Part shown: positions 29,756 to 40,978 of the stretch, piece by piece
Layout: the number at the start of each line of letters is the position of its first letter
Position numbering within the stretch: position 1 is the stretch's first letter
DNA from: Arcuatula senhousia
Taxonomy: Eukaryota; Mollusca; Bivalvia; Mytilida; Mytilidae
Length of the DNA: 64,000 nt
NCBI GenBank assembly: GCA_963971305.1
Contig: OZ020304.1
Location: forward strand, 1,426,001-1,490,000
Direction of reading: 5' to 3'
Made by a program: the position numbers and the translations under genes
Notes under the pieces: model-generated
Database searches by the model: none
Seen by the model: only the letters and a program-made list of their open reading frames with translations
Told to the model about the DNA's origin: nothing

Positions 29756-29767
29756 TATAGATAAATG
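29756..29767 (+). promoter_or_regulatory. Start-site motif TATAGATAAATG (membrane protein gene)
   Basis: Exact consensus, preceded by another TATAGA, giving TATAGATATAGATAAATG; the upstream TAG is the stop of the pX-like gene. Confidence 0.65.
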
Positions 29768-30199
29768 AGTGATGAAGTGGATGCTACGATCGAGGATTTT
29801 CTGGAAGCTGAGATCTGCAAATACGCCCGCATGCTGCGGATCTATAAGCGACTGGATAAGGCGGTTTCCATCGGACTAGGTGCGTGCTCCGTCGGCAGTC
29901 TTTTGCTGACAAGTGGCACCATGGGATCCGCTTTGACTGGTGTAGGCATCCCTGCCTCTCTCCCATTGGGTTCCCTCGCTTGCCTGAGTGCCATCTTCAC
30001 ACTCGTTCTCTCGCTAACCTCCAAGCGCATCACCAAGAAGGTGAAAAAGCATCGTGATACTTTACGATTGGCGAGATCTTATCAGTCCCAGGCCCCCACC
30101 CCAGTCATCTGCCTGAAGAATTACTACGATGAGAAAGATCAGTTGCGAAAACCTTCCACCACCTCTTTTAGTGAAGACCTCACTACGCATGCGCCATAG
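29765..30199 (+). CDS. Two-TM membrane protein of unknown function
   Basis: 144 aa. An acidic N-terminus and an amphipathic EAEICKYARMLRIYKRLDKA helix precede two hydrophobic stretches, about residues 37-57 (SIGLGACSVGSLLLTSG) and 65-88 (SLPLGSLACLSAIFTLVLSL). A basic KRITKKVKKHRD segment (about 89-101) and a polar tail follow. Small two-TM proteins of this form are common next to capsid genes in invertebrate Polintons. It may sit in a host or virion membrane (inference). It ends at the start of the hairpin separating it from the terminal minus-strand gene. Confidence 0.65.
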   Translation: MSDEVDATIEDFLEAEICKYARMLRIYKRLDKAVSIGLGACSVGSLLLTSGTMGSALTGVGIPASLPLGSLACLSAIFTLVLSLTSKRITKKVKKHRDTLRLARSYQSQAPTPVICLKNYYDEKDQLRKPSTTSFSEDLTTHAP

Positions 30200-30267
30200 G
30201 GAGGATTCTTCCAACGCGCGCCTCGCTCGGCTACGCCTCGCTCCCCGCGCTTATTCCAAAATCCTCC
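30200..30267. terminator. Hairpin-forming region between convergent genes
   Basis: GGAGGATT (30200-30207) pairs with AATCCTCC (30260-30267). The interior is rich in GCGCG/CGCGC and carries a repeated CGCCTCGCTC. The fold lies between the 3' ends of the membrane protein gene (+) and the terminal gene (-), mirroring the hairpin at 22886-22917. The AT-rich remainder to 30356 has nothing further. Confidence 0.55.
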
Positions 30268-30356
30268 GAATCAAAGTTTCAAGTGACAAAAAAAAAATTT
30301 CCCAATCCAGTTATTTGGATTGAAAAATTTCGAACCCCTACCCCCAGATTTTTTTT

Positions 30357-30701
30357 TTACTTCCTCACCAGATCGTACGAGAGATATTGCTGGTTAGATT
30401 TTTTGCTGACCTTGAATCCCGTGCTCCGGACGTAAGCTCCTTGCAAGGAGCCCTTCTCTTTGTTAAGCGTGGGGCAGGCCCATACCCTTGTGGTCTCTTC
30501 GTCTCGATCCTTCAGGGTGAGGATTTTGCTTTTGCCGAATTTCCCATCCACTTCTACCACCTCCAAGATTTTATAGATCAACCCGGTGGGTAAATCCTTC
30601 CATTTGAGTGCTTCCTGATTCTGGTCCTGCACCTTCTCCTGGAAGGCGTCTTCGCTGATGAAGTCATCCCCATCAAAGAATCCATTCTGTACGAAAGCCA
30701 T
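30357..30701 (-). CDS. Terminal-gene protein, possible OB-fold ssDNA-binding protein
   Basis: 114 aa, starting MAFVQNGFF, where the ATG and first four residues are inside the right inverted repeat and identical to the polymerase start. The body shows a beta-rich pattern (LPTGLIYKILEVVEVDGKFGKSKILTLKD, then RVWACPTL and a late aromatic YLSYDLV) compatible with an OB fold. An SSB-like role in strand-displacement replication would suit co-expression with the polymerase, but this is inference; no diagnostic motif is present. Confidence 0.55.
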   Translation of the reverse strand: MAFVQNGFFDGDDFISEDAFQEKVQDQNQEALKWKDLPTGLIYKILEVVEVDGKFGKSKILTLKDRDEETTRVWACPTLNKEKGSLQGAYVRSTGFKVSKKSNQQYLSYDLVRK

Positions 30702-30819
30702 AATTCTTGTATTTTACCTATGCTCAATAGGAATGCCGTCCGTTTGCATTTGGCCGTCGGGATTGGGATTTCTATGCAGGATTTCTGCATTGGGGCAGAA
30801 TTGTCATTTTGACACTACT
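30690..30819 (-). repeat. Right terminal inverted repeat (130 bp)
   Basis: Reverse complement of 17605-17734 with a tiny difference near 30717-30723. The sequence diverges after TACGAAAGCCAT when read leftward on the plus strand, i.e. just after codon four of the terminal gene. An in-frame TAA in this copy closes the upstream MQTDG leader frame that is open in the left copy. Confidence 0.96.
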
Positions 30820-30825
30820 CATAAT
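30820..30825. repeat. Right target-site duplication (CATAAT)
   Basis: Exact match to 17599-17604; the flank then continues in AT-rich host sequence. Confidence 0.95.
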
Positions 30826-33529
30826 TAACAAAGATCCTGGTGTATGAAATGAACGTCTGTATTTTCTGTATTACAAAAAACAAGTTCAGTTCTTCTCTAG
30901 GGCCATCCACCATAGTAAAAGAATCACCCAAGAAATTCCGAATGGACTTTCATCCAATCACATCATTACACAGTAAACTTTCATGTTTATTTTAAGATGG
31001 GAATATATATTACCCTTGTATTTTAGGATTTCCTCTAATCTTCCAACTTTAACTCATCATATAGTTTTTCAACGCTGCAAGCTTCCCACATTCAAAAAAT
31101 AAAATAGATCAATTATTGTATCACACTAAAAATGGCGTTTAGATTCTAAACATAATCCTAAGCGCTTTCGTGTCTCCTTTTTTAATGCCAAAAAGATCTA
31201 AACATGTTTACAACCTAAACGCGTTTAGATTTTAAACACAATCCTAAGCACATTAAGAGCTAAATGTGTCATAAAAGTGTTTAAATTCTAAACACCATTT
31301 TTACAGTGTACAGTCTTTGGCAAGACAAATCAGATGTAAAGTTCAAATCTGAACAAAACTTTCAGTGAATCAAAAAGGGAACCTTTTAGTGAAATGAAAT
31401 TGTTGTAATACTATTTCCTAGCTGACAAAGCTCTCGATAAAAAACAGTAAAACATGTACATGTATAAAAACGTTTCTGATCTTAAACATGTTTTGAAAAA
31501 TTAAATTCGACTTATGTTTACCAGGCTGTGCTGAACCTAGTTCAAGTCGAGTTGATAGATGAAAAAAAAATCATTTATAATGCCGAATTCCAAGGTGATC
31601 GGAATTTATGCCATTGAAAATGATTTGTTTTTCTGTGCAGGCAAATAAGCTCAAAATAACATTTTTGATTGAAAATTACAATTTTTTTGCCACTTCTAAA
31701 AGACTCTTGATGACAGAACATAGATAGACAGCAACCGATCTTGCATTTTCTTGTGTTTGCATATTGCCGTTAACAAACACATTTTATCACAAAAGTCGAA
31801 TTCAGGTTTAGTTATAACAATACAAGGTCCATAAAGATCTTCCACGTTTTCAAACCCTCACACGGTTTATATTTAAAGGTTATAAACAATAAAGATAGTC
31901 GAGATTTTTGAAGTGGAAAACAAGGAGCTCTGTAGTAGAGATAAACAGACATAAACCAACGCACATCTTAATCTTTCACGCTGTTAATGCCATCGTCCGT
32001 TATCTGATGGCTTAGCCGAATCAAACTCATTAACATTTACAATGAATCAAAACTAATAAGCTTAATTAAAAGCAACGAAGACCATTCTAAATGCTTCATT
32101 TTGAAGAGCTAAGATTTTCAAGTTTTGAAATTTTGAAATATTTGAGCGGCCAGTGTTTCCGCAATTCGATCAATGATGTCCAATTCTAAAGGATTTACTT
32201 GTGTTATATGATATATATCTTTCCTAGAAATAACATGTTTTAAACTGAAACATATTTTATTTTGAGGCAGGTGTTGCTATCCCTTTTTTTCCGTGTATAG
32301 ATTGATACTAGATAGGTTGTCGAATAGATTAGATTGCATGGTTTTCGGTCTGTACGAAAGCCAATGGTTTGTTTCAGGCTTGGTGATTACAGACTGTGGG
32401 TTTGAGATTTGATTCACCATATACCATGTGCACTAATACAAGGGAAAAATGAAGCAGCTGTTTCATTTGTCATCTATCACACGGTGGGTCTTACAGAATT
32501 ATTTTCCTACCTAATGCGGCTCTACTTGAAGAGTGAATGCCATTAATATTTTTTAAAAAGGTATAGAGTAAATGAACATGAGACCATAACACATATAAAC
32601 TCCACTGCAATTAACTTCAATGGCCTGTAAGGGTGTTAAACCTGGGGTTTAAAAATTAACATCAATTAAGAAAGGAGCAGAGGTACCACTGCATCATCCA
32701 AATGACGAAAATACGAAAGGACAGAGACAAAACAAGTCAACAATAACGAGAAAAGGACGAAAAAAACCGACATTAAACATAAAACACAGATATATAAAAA
32801 AAAAAACCATTTGAACAGCAGTTAACAATGCTAACTTAATTCGTGACGAGAGTGAAAATCAGGTGCTCCGGAAGAATAAGCAGTTACTATTGCTATAACA
32901 CACCCGTCGCACTACAAACCGCATATTTAACAAAGTTTGCACATGAGAAATAATCTCATGAACAAGTACACCATATCTAAGAACATCTGAAACATTGGGA
33001 ATCGTTCTACTTACTTAAGGAGGTTTGCTCCTCATATTTTTAGATTTTTGCCAGATTTTCGAGATCCTCGGGGTTTATCCATCTATAATACTTGAAATTT
33101 TTTGCACATGAACCCCCTGTTTTCTTTTTCTTATTCAAAAGTATTTCCACCAAATATGCAGTTCACAATTTTTTATGAAATTTTATTTACTCTGTCATAC
33201 ATTTTAAAGAGTTTAAAGATACCAATCTGTGGCAATGCAAAAGTAATGAAAAATCTAGAGAGAACTTATTTCCCGCCAAAATTATAAATGCTTATAGCAT
33301 AAAAACGAGCACATGGACCAACATTTTTTTCTTGCTTATTTTGATCATGTGTCCATATTCTTTACAAAAGATTCAATTTTATCCATTTTTATTTACTTTA
33401 AGATACAGGAGCAAACCCCCTTAACACAGCATAAAAGAAAAACTTCTGTAATAAATGAATAGCTTTTAAAAGAAAATGTTGTAAATGACCATGAGACCAT
33501 AACACATTAAGAAATTCTTATTGAATTGA
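30826..33529. other. AT-rich intergenic DNA, no supported gene
   Basis: I see no convincing coding frame, splice-consistent exon or RNA gene here. A short degenerate repeat of TTTAGATT(C/T)TAAACA with AATCCTAAGC occurs between 31136 and 31305. Small dispersed fragments resembling parts of 56600-56700 and 59750-59880 appear near 32565-32640 and 33475-33510. Confidence 0.5.
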
Positions 33530-34105
33530 TTTTCAACATTCCGTCCGCTGCAGCTTATGGAGTTTACGTATGACAATTGATTCGTTACTCCAGAACTTGC
33601 GCGAATCACATCGATTTCCTCGTCAAGGCGTCACATTTGACACAAAGTTATGTTGCTCATCGGTTGCTGTCATCACTCAAGAAGTTTTACGATAGACGAT
33701 AGACATCATGCACCCATGAGTATGAATAGACAAATTTGAGATTTCTATCTCTCAGATGAGTTCAGATGTTGGTCAGTCGTAGGGTTTGTTTTGTCTTCCT
33801 TTACCGGATTTGACACACTGAATTGGGAAATTAGCAGCGCGACGGTTGAACTCGGGCAGGAACCGATTACTCTTCCGGAACAACTGATTCACTCTCATAA
33901 CGACTAGTGTTTGCGTTGTTAATTGAAATTCAGTAGTATTTGTGTTTCCGCGTTTTATATGTTGTCTGGATTTTTTTTTTCTTCCTGTCCTTGTTTGTTT
34001 ACGGGATTTGTCTCGGCCCTTTCGGATTTTGACATTCTGATGCCCCATTAGTACCTCTGCTTCTAAGAATATGGACTTTCCGCGATTACCGTGGTATTTC
34101 AATAT
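33530..34105 (+). mobile_element. Decayed retroelement tail, copy 1
   Basis: Matches the better-preserved copy at 54640-55140 over TTGATTCGTTACTCCAGA, TGTTGCTCATCGGTTGCTGTC and CTCAAGAAGTTTTACG. The latter corresponds to a KKFYG motif in copy 3. Reading frames are broken. A reverse copy lies at 49240-49780. Confidence 0.6.
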
Positions 34106-34140
34106 AATACTACTGCACTTGAAATGGTGGAAAAAACCAC

Positions 34141-34510
34141 GTTAGTTAGTTAGTTAGTTAGTTAGTTATTGCTTTACTCCCAAGCAGCGCGATTTCGGCT
34201 TTATCCGGGAGATGAACATGAAAGTGTTGATACAATGAACATGAAATTATGATGAAGTGGAGGAAATGGGGACACAAGGCCAATCGGGTAGGAGAGTTTT
34301 GACTGCCACTGGAAAAAGGAGTGATGGGTAGGGACGGGAAATTTTGCCTCCTACATTGGTTAGTTAGTTAGTTAGTTATTGCTTTACTCCCAAGCAGCAC
34401 GATTTCGGCTATATCCGGGAGATGAACATGAAAGTGGTGATACAATGAACATGAAATGATGATGAAGTGGAGGAAATGGGGACACAAGGCCAATCGAGTA
34501 GTTCGCGTTG
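34141..34510 (-). repeat. Two partial copies of the (TAAC)-tailed SINE-like repeat
   Basis: Two successive blocks, each starting with a (GTTA)n run (34143-34165 and 34359-34378) and GCTTTACTCCCAAGCAGC, match the start of 13322-13816. The second resembles the first closely, suggesting tandem insertion or duplication. Confidence 0.65.
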
Positions 34511-34589
34511 CTGAATGCGGTTTTGTTGTTAGTGTGTGTGTGTGTTTTATGTTGTTATGTGGTTTGTTTTGTTGTGATGATTTTTGTAA

Positions 34590-34870
34590 GTTAATACATA
34601 AGTACAATTTACGTGCTTTTCTTGTCAAGTTTGTCAATTTCCGATCGTTAAATTTAAAATTGTTTAAAACACCAGGTTTTTTTCCTTGTTCTGCACATGG
34701 TCAATATCCTAGTTGCTGCATTTATCTTCCCTGTTTAGCTTTGAGTACTTTTTATTTAAAACTTTGGTTTTTGACCTTACAATGTTTTGATTCAAACGCT
34801 GCTAATTACAGGTTATTTCTTGTAATATCGATATAGAGCATAGCCAAATTCACCGTTTTTATACCCGTTC
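34590..34870 (+). repeat. Dispersed repeat block X, copy 1
   Basis: Shares AATACATAAGTACAATTTACGTGCTTTTC and the end AATTCACCGTTTTTATACCCGT with 43405-43665. No coding potential visible. Confidence 0.6.
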
Positions 34871-35272
34871 TGGTAAACAGCAGAGCCGAGCTTGTCGTAA
34901 GAGGCGACGGGATTCTGATGTCGGGTCAGTGCTCAGCCCACAGAGCGAACAAGTGTGAACCCTAGGTGGCTGAATAGGGTGGCCCTCGTCCTCTGGTGTT
35001 GTCAGGTCTATAATACGGAAAGCCTGACCGCCGACCATAGTGGGCCAACGTGTGTGGAGAGTGCCACGCTTCTTGCACGTGAAAGACCCCTTTGTGGATC
35101 ACCAAGTACTGCACCACATAGGCTAGATTTTCTTACCCTATCCATCTCTCCTCTTTTTCTGTGGTTCCTCCTTCATTTATCATCATCATTTCATGTTCAT
35201 TTTATCATCTTTTCATCGCCTTTAAATAACCTATATAGCGTTGCAAGGGCGTGAAACACCAACTCACTCACT
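34863..35272 (+). mobile_element. SINE-like repeat with ACTC tail, copy 1
   Basis: Includes GCTTGTCGTAAGAGGCGAC, GGCTGAATAGGGTGGCCCTCGTCC and CCTGACCGCCGACCATAGTGG. Ends TATAGCGTTGCAAGGGCGTGAAACACCAACTCACTCACTC. A near-identical copy is at 44297-44796; 3' fragments lie in the second introns of VMO1 genes B (about 39885-39940) and C (about 46315-46362). Confidence 0.7.
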
Positions 35273-35519
35273 CTCTAAATTACTTCAACATATCGTTATA
35301 AATATATGGAAGAAAAGTCTTCAACATTTTAATTAGAAAAAAGAGACACAGAAACTGTTTTGGGTGCATTTCTTCTGTTGTTGTGTTACGAAATTACAAT
35401 ATTTTTGAATTTGGTAACAATCTTAATTTTTGTAACTAAACAGACATTCAACTGTGTTAATATTGACAAGAGATATTTCTGGTATATTTCAGAAATCAAT
35501 TTTCGTTTCTACGAACCAA

Positions 35520-35885
35520 CTATGTAATAAACTTTGACCTCAAAGCAAAAATCGTCTTTATTTTCCTCTGCTTTTCCCACAGTGCATTAGGTATCTCCAA
35601 GAACTAATTACTTTTGTCAAGAAAAGATAACACTTTGTATACATTGTTTAATCATAAATTTAAAAAAAATATGTAATTAATGATCTGTTTGTCTCTTTCT
35701 GGCTGGATTTGAACTATATGCATCTTATTTAGACCATGGGCCAATTGCAGAACCGCGAGCAGTGCCAAATGGCCTCGTTGAAGGCTGCTGGCGGTTGTCC
35801 ATTGTGGTTTTTCTAAATTGCCGCTTAATTGTGGGCTGTGTCGCGTACACTCATTCCATATCTCTTTATTTTCTATTCGTATATA
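35520..35885 (+). repeat. Dispersed repeat block Y joined to a partial dispersed repeat
   Basis: 35523-35700 matches 43988-44160 (AAAATCGTCTTTATTTTCCTC, AAGAAAAGATAACACTTTG). 35735-35885 matches the 7840-8195 family (AATTGCCGCTTAATTGTGGG, CATTCCATATCTCTTTA). Confidence 0.6.
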
Positions 35886-35977
35886 TCGTTCGTATTCTTA
35901 CGTTCGTATTCTTATGTTTGTGTTTCTGCGCTTTCGTTAGGAGATTGTGCAAAATATTAGTTTTTTTCTGCTGTTTT

Positions 35978-36071
35978 TGCGTGTGTGTGTGTGGGGGGGG
36001 GGGGGGGGTGTAACGACAAACTGTGTTTCTGTGTTTCTTAATGCGCATCTTGACCCCCCCTCCCCCAAAAA
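35978..36071. repeat. GT/G homopolymer and C/A tract
   Basis: (TG)n followed by about 17 G at 35992-36008, then a CCCCCCTCCCCC run with eight A at 36054-36073. Long frames over these tracts are artefacts. Confidence 0.85.
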
Positions 36072-36854
36072 AAATCATATGCTCGTTTCTTGGAATTTAT
36101 AACGCGTAACCTTCAGTATTTGCATATAACAAATGTATATTTTTAATTATATATATAATTTTAACTTTTGCTCTAGACCGCAACTAAGCCAACAACATAT
36201 AGTACAAGCTACTCCTGTCATCCTGTATGATAATATAAAACTATTATTATGACTAGAGCAAACGTTTCTGCAAGACAAACAAACACTGCTGTTGCACTGA
36301 ATACTAATATTATGGATAGAGCAACATAAACCTGAGATGGAAGAATACGTCCCCTTTGCAATAGTTTAGTTGGTGGTGAATATCATTTGATTTATTGAAT
36401 TTCCTTCTTTGAATACTGAAAGGAAAAGCTTTATTGATAGGGAGTTCTGAGTATATATAAACGGCAATAAGCAAAATCGTGCATTAAACCTAATGTCAAT
36501 GTTTTTTCTGTAAACCTTTGGATCTATTTTGACTATGAATTTCCATACCGGTATTACAACCCATATCATTTCTCAAGCGATGTTATTGTCTCGGCTTATG
36601 TCTCCATCTAAAATGCGAGTCTCGAAATGATATGGAACCTGATATTGAAAACTCTGTATAATAACCTTTATCTCATGGTTACTATAACACGTCTAATGAA
36701 TGGCATACAAACATTGAAATAATACAGAGTATCTCCACTGGTTGTTGATATGTAGTATGCGTTATTATGGTAACATTATTGACCGGTTTAAGGTATAAAA
36801 CATTACTTTTTGCTCATATGATTGAATAAGATTTAAAATATTATTTTTAAATAC

Positions 36855-37315
36855 CCCTTGACCAAACCATGACCACCCTACACTAAACCATGACGTCCCT
36901 TGTACAAACCATGACAAGTAAAAATCTGTATTTTTGCGATGTATGCTTTGTAAGCGCTTTATTTCACTGAAAAATGTGTCAAAAGGTTGTATGAATAGTG
37001 AAAGGTTGTTTGGGGGCAAAATCTAGCCTTTACTTGTGCTTGAAACATAAAATGATGTTATTTTATCAGATGAGCAAAACTATATTTCCTGAATGATTTA
37101 GCGAATATATTTCATCATATACATGTGCCAGAATTTAGTATAAATACACCCTACCCTTTCATTGTCCGAAAACGCCTTTTGTGTCAGGACAAATTATGGT
37201 TTCATTTTTGCAGACGACATTATGCAAATTTCCCTTGTACAAACCATGACGCCCTTGACTAAACCATGACGCCCTTGACTAAACCATGACAAAATCCCTT
37301 TACCAAACATTATAC
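36855..37315. repeat. Two clusters of a 20- to 22-bp AAACCATGAC repeat
   Basis: AAACCATGAC recurs three times in 36855-36915 and three times in 37226-37290 at steps of about 20-22 bases, separated by unique sequence. Read on the minus strand it gives a repeating SWF..G pattern, but the frame is not sustained. The rest of 36074-38715, including the AT microsatellite at 37530-37552, shows no supported gene. Confidence 0.5.
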
Positions 37316-38715
37316 GATATGACACATTACTACCTGTGATGTAGCTTTTGTGGGTTATCCTTGGGTGCTAGCTTATTTTATCCTTCCTGTTTTTATATTT
37401 TAGTTGTGTCTCTTTGTCTAATTCCATTAATGTCATTCCATACTATTTGTATACAGGCAATGTATTGTATGATCTGTATGTTAACTGTTTGTAATATATA
37501 TGCTTTGCACTCTAATAAACATTATTATTATTATATATATATATATATATATCTTTATATTCTAATTGTAAAGCTAAGACAAGAACAACAGCTAGTAATA
37601 TCTACGTACAACCTTTAACATCTAAGTAAAGCAAACAAAATTAAAGTTTAATTTTGCCTGCAAATTGTATGTCTCCCAAAAGTTGTAAGTTCAATAGGTC
37701 ATAACTCCCACAAAAATTTGAGGATCAAAATTTCCTGCGAATATGCACAACTACATATGGTCCCTTGGCGTCTGTTGCAGATCTTCAATGTCTCCACGCA
37801 ACGGTAAAGAAATATTATGCTTCCTTAACCGTTTCTTAATTCCTATAAGTAGTTTGGATTTTAAGGCCTTGTTGTTCTGCACAAGACGTGAGGTGGATTG
37901 CTCTATGTTATGAAATTTAACAGAGAACATATCCAAACAAGCACTGTCCCTTGACGTCTTTTGCAGATATTCAATGTCTCCGCTCAATTTTAACCTCATT
38001 ATCTTGCGATTCTACATCAGTCACGAGGTGGTATACTCTTGTCCATGAAATATGGCTTGAGTTTATCCATAAGCAACGTCCCTTGGTGACTCTTGTAGAA
38101 TTGTAACTATAGTATATACTTTTAATCCTATATCAAATAAACAGAGGGCACCCAAAATAAAAAAAAAAAATATATATATATATATATAGTTATTGACAAA
38201 TCTCTCGTTCTCTAGACCTTATATTATAAATGAACAACCTCGCCGGGGTCATATATTGGCAAATTAATGATATTTTTTTTTATTTATTTATTTTTTTGTC
38301 TATTTGTCTCATTACAGCTCTTCTTATGTCTATGTATGTTTGAAATCATGATTGTTTATAATTGTAATAGCCCCCTGTGGGACCATAATTGGCAAATAAA
38401 TATCTTATATCTTATATATCTATGGTTTCTATCCTATATACCAAGTTTCATTGAATTCAGTCACGTAGTTTCAGAGGAGTTGCACTGACAAGATGATAAA
38501 TGAGGATTTTTTGCAAATTTCAAAACTTTGAGGAACAAAATTTCCTGGTAATATGAACAAATACATATGGTGTCTTTCCTATATACCAAGTTTCATTGAA
38601 TTTGGTTCTGAAATCAGTAGTTTCAGAGGAGTTGCGCTGACAAACTTTGTGGTGGACAGATGGACGGACAGACGGACAGGACAAAAACAATATATGTCTG
38701 TATATAATTTTATGT

Positions 38716-40935
38716 CGACCATTCTACATGTTATATCTCTTTTAAATCATTGCTTAGCTATCATAATCAAATTAAAATCTTTTCTTAGCTATTCATAATC
38801 AAATGATACGTTTTTTTTGCTTTATTTCTGTCTTCAAATTGAACACTGTTTGAATCAAACAGATAGCTTATGTGTGTTTTTATTAGAAATAACTTATAAA
38901 AATTTGTAACAAAACAAGATACTGTTATAAATCTGATTTATTTAAATAAGATTATCCGATCTGTTAGTTACAACAGAACAGCTTGACATCGTTGAGTGAG
39001 GTGTCATCGCGTCTTCCTCCTAGAGGTCTTTCGACTCGAGTTTGAATGCCACATACGGCTGTGTTTCTTGGACAGCTCTCGCTCCATCGTCCGTATGATC
39101 CCCACAACCCTTGGCCGGGAGACAGAGACATCTGATATTCAAATTTTCTTGCCGGTATATCCCTGCATTTGAATTTGATGTAGTTAGCTGCCGTGTCGTC
39201 ACCCCATCTACCCTTAAACAAAACATGATGCATTTTAGCCTCATACAATAGCAGTGCGATCTGGATCTTACCAATTCCATGTTACAACGACACCTAGGGG
39301 CACCTAAGAAATCTACTCCGGTTAAGCCAGTCATTTTTGGAGCCATAAAAGGTAAAAATACATTAATAAAAGTGTTATAGATTAAAAATAAACCAATTTG
39401 AAAATATATTTTCCATACATATTATTTAATTTTGAGAAAGTTGTTTCTCTGTCGTTTTATGCTTCTTTTCAAAAAAGGTGAAATATGTTTTACTTTTTCC
39501 TACGCTGTTTAATAATATCAGGCATTATTAATTGTCTTACTTGACGGGACTCCACTTGCAGATCGAATGCCGTTATATAATCTCCATTACGACATAAATA
39601 ATATCAGGCATTATTGTCTTACTTGATTGGACTCCACTTGCAGATCGAATGCCGTAATATAATCTCCATGACGACATTCACTCCATCCCTTCCAGTCTCC
39701 CCAGATCCCCCGACCGGAACTGATTTCGCCGCCATAACTTTTAAAGCTGCTTGGATTGGTACATCTGAGAACCACACTGTTTAAACTAGTATCATCACCT
39801 CTGCCCTGTCTGCCTTCAATCTAATAAGTAAATATTTCAACGTAGTATTATCCCCTGCTTGTATAAAAAAATGACAACGTCTGTAAAGAACCCATATAGC
39901 GTTGAAAGGGCGCAAAACACCAACTCACTCACCCAAAAATATGATAATGATCGTGTTTGTTTATAAACAAAACCGTCCTACATTGCAATCTAATAGCAAG
40001 TAAGAGACACAGTACACGACACCGTTGTAAGACACGATTGAGAAAATGTGGTCACCAGCAAAATCTTAATGAAAACAAATATTAACCGTATCATTTAATA
40101 GAATATTAAGGCTTTCCTACTAATGGCAAAATTTTGTGAAAGCCTTTCTTATTTCGCATCTGTTTTTGAATCAAAGATTAAGATACAAAATCATTTTATT
40201 TATTTACCCAAATTAGACATCAGGATATATTATTTAACTTACACAATGATGACAAAATAAACTACATCTTCATAACATCTGCCAAAGTCGGAAATAGTTT
40301 AAAAAAATTTGAAAGAATGGACATTTTTTGTGCATACGTGTATTAACTTAAATTTAAAATCAAAGTTTAATGCAAATTACATTAATACATGTACGTGTTT
40401 AAAGAAATCATACGAAATTGAACACAAATATTTCAGCATTTCATATTCAAGTACATTTTCGCTTATATTTTTTTAATATGACATCATTGATTTAAAAATA
40501 CCGGACAAAAGTCGAATGCTCTGCTTCGTACGTAGATAACAACTTGCGTGTAAAACTATCATTTCCCAATTAAGGATATTCAAACTTATAAGACGTTTAA
40601 ACGAATAATGTTTTTATAGTGTCAACTTATTCTAACATTGAAAAGATTTTTACATCAGAAATCAATTTAGAATTAAAACATTCAAGACAATTATGATAAT
40701 TCAAAAAAAAATAATGATTACATTTTTTCCGAGTAACATCCATAGATAAATCAATATATTTTAATCATTTTGTAACATTTAGTATTTAAAAAAAAACGTA
40801 AGAAAAGTATACAAACCCTCATTGTATAACCATTAGCAAAATACCCAGCCGCACAGAATTGTGGGTCGTGCCAATCTCCCCAAATTCCTCCATTGTGCAC
40901 GGTTAAAGTTTTAACAACATGGCGAGGGAAACTGT
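38716..40935. repeat. Segmental duplication, copy with VMO1 gene B
   Basis: Aligns by eye from CATTCTACATGTTAT through gene B exons 3, 2 and most of exon 1 with about 45232-47775. Exons and introns both match closely, so this is a DNA-level duplication. It stops inside the signal-peptide coding part of exon 1; upstream sequences differ. The other copy holds an extra 400-bp insertion. Confidence 0.8.
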
Positions 40936-40978
40936 ATACACTGTAAAAGGCCAAGAAAAACAAAAATAAACAAAGCAT
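38964..40978 (-). CDS. VMO1-like secreted protein B (three exons, complete)
   Basis: Exons on the minus strand: 40817-40978, 39623-39820 and 38964-39212, all phase 0, about 202 aa. Exon 1 encodes a signal peptide (MLCLFLFFLAFYSVYS) and TLTVHNGGIWGDW. Exon 3 encodes LWGSYGRWSESCPRNTAVCGIQTRVE and ends LNDVKLFCCN. Exon 3 begins GGTAGATGGGGTGAC, carrying one extra codon relative to C. The 3' end of exon 2 with its donor is partly duplicated downstream at 39511-39594. The region upstream of the ATG lacks the TATA box and conserved block shared by C and D, so regulation may differ. Confidence 0.85.
39511..39677 (-). repeat. Tandem duplication of the exon 2 end and splice donor in gene B
   Basis: 39511-39594 and 39597-39677 both read AATAATATCAGGCATTATT, then CTTAC and the exon-2 end (CCACTTGCAGATCGAATGCC). 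The inner copy joins the intact exon. The outer copy carries a second donor 82 bases downstream, whose use would shift the frame. Confidence 0.85.

Larger units (their letters stand above)
17605..30819 (+). mobile_element. Complete Polinton/Maverick (adintovirus-like) element
   Basis: 13,215 bp bounded by 130-bp terminal inverted repeats and a 6-bp target duplication. Its gene set has the full Polinton hallmark: protein-primed PolB, DDE integrase, adenain-like protease, packaging ATPase, major and minor capsid proteins. Accessory virion-like genes complete it. Base composition jumps from AT-rich host sequence to clearly GC-richer sequence at the repeat borders. All hallmark frames are open; the only clear lesion is one frame change at about 26435. 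This points to a recent insertion that could encode virion parts, although activity cannot be judged from sequence. Confidence 0.97.

Noticed and set aside
21984..29767. Direct relationship of the start motif to poxviral late promoters
   Set aside because: Similarity is limited to TAAATG; no poxviral transcription genes are present, so it is used only as an analogy.
17751..30036. Many long open frames on the opposite strand or other frames of the Polinton
   Set aside because: They are shadows of GC-rich coding DNA with codon structure; none has recognisable domains or a start motif.
37751..37999. Minus-strand frame with repeated GDIE.LQ.T.RD motif
   Set aside because: It reflects a short internal DNA repeat (GTCCCTTGGCG/GTCCCTTGACG blocks); no family recognised and no splice-consistent partners.
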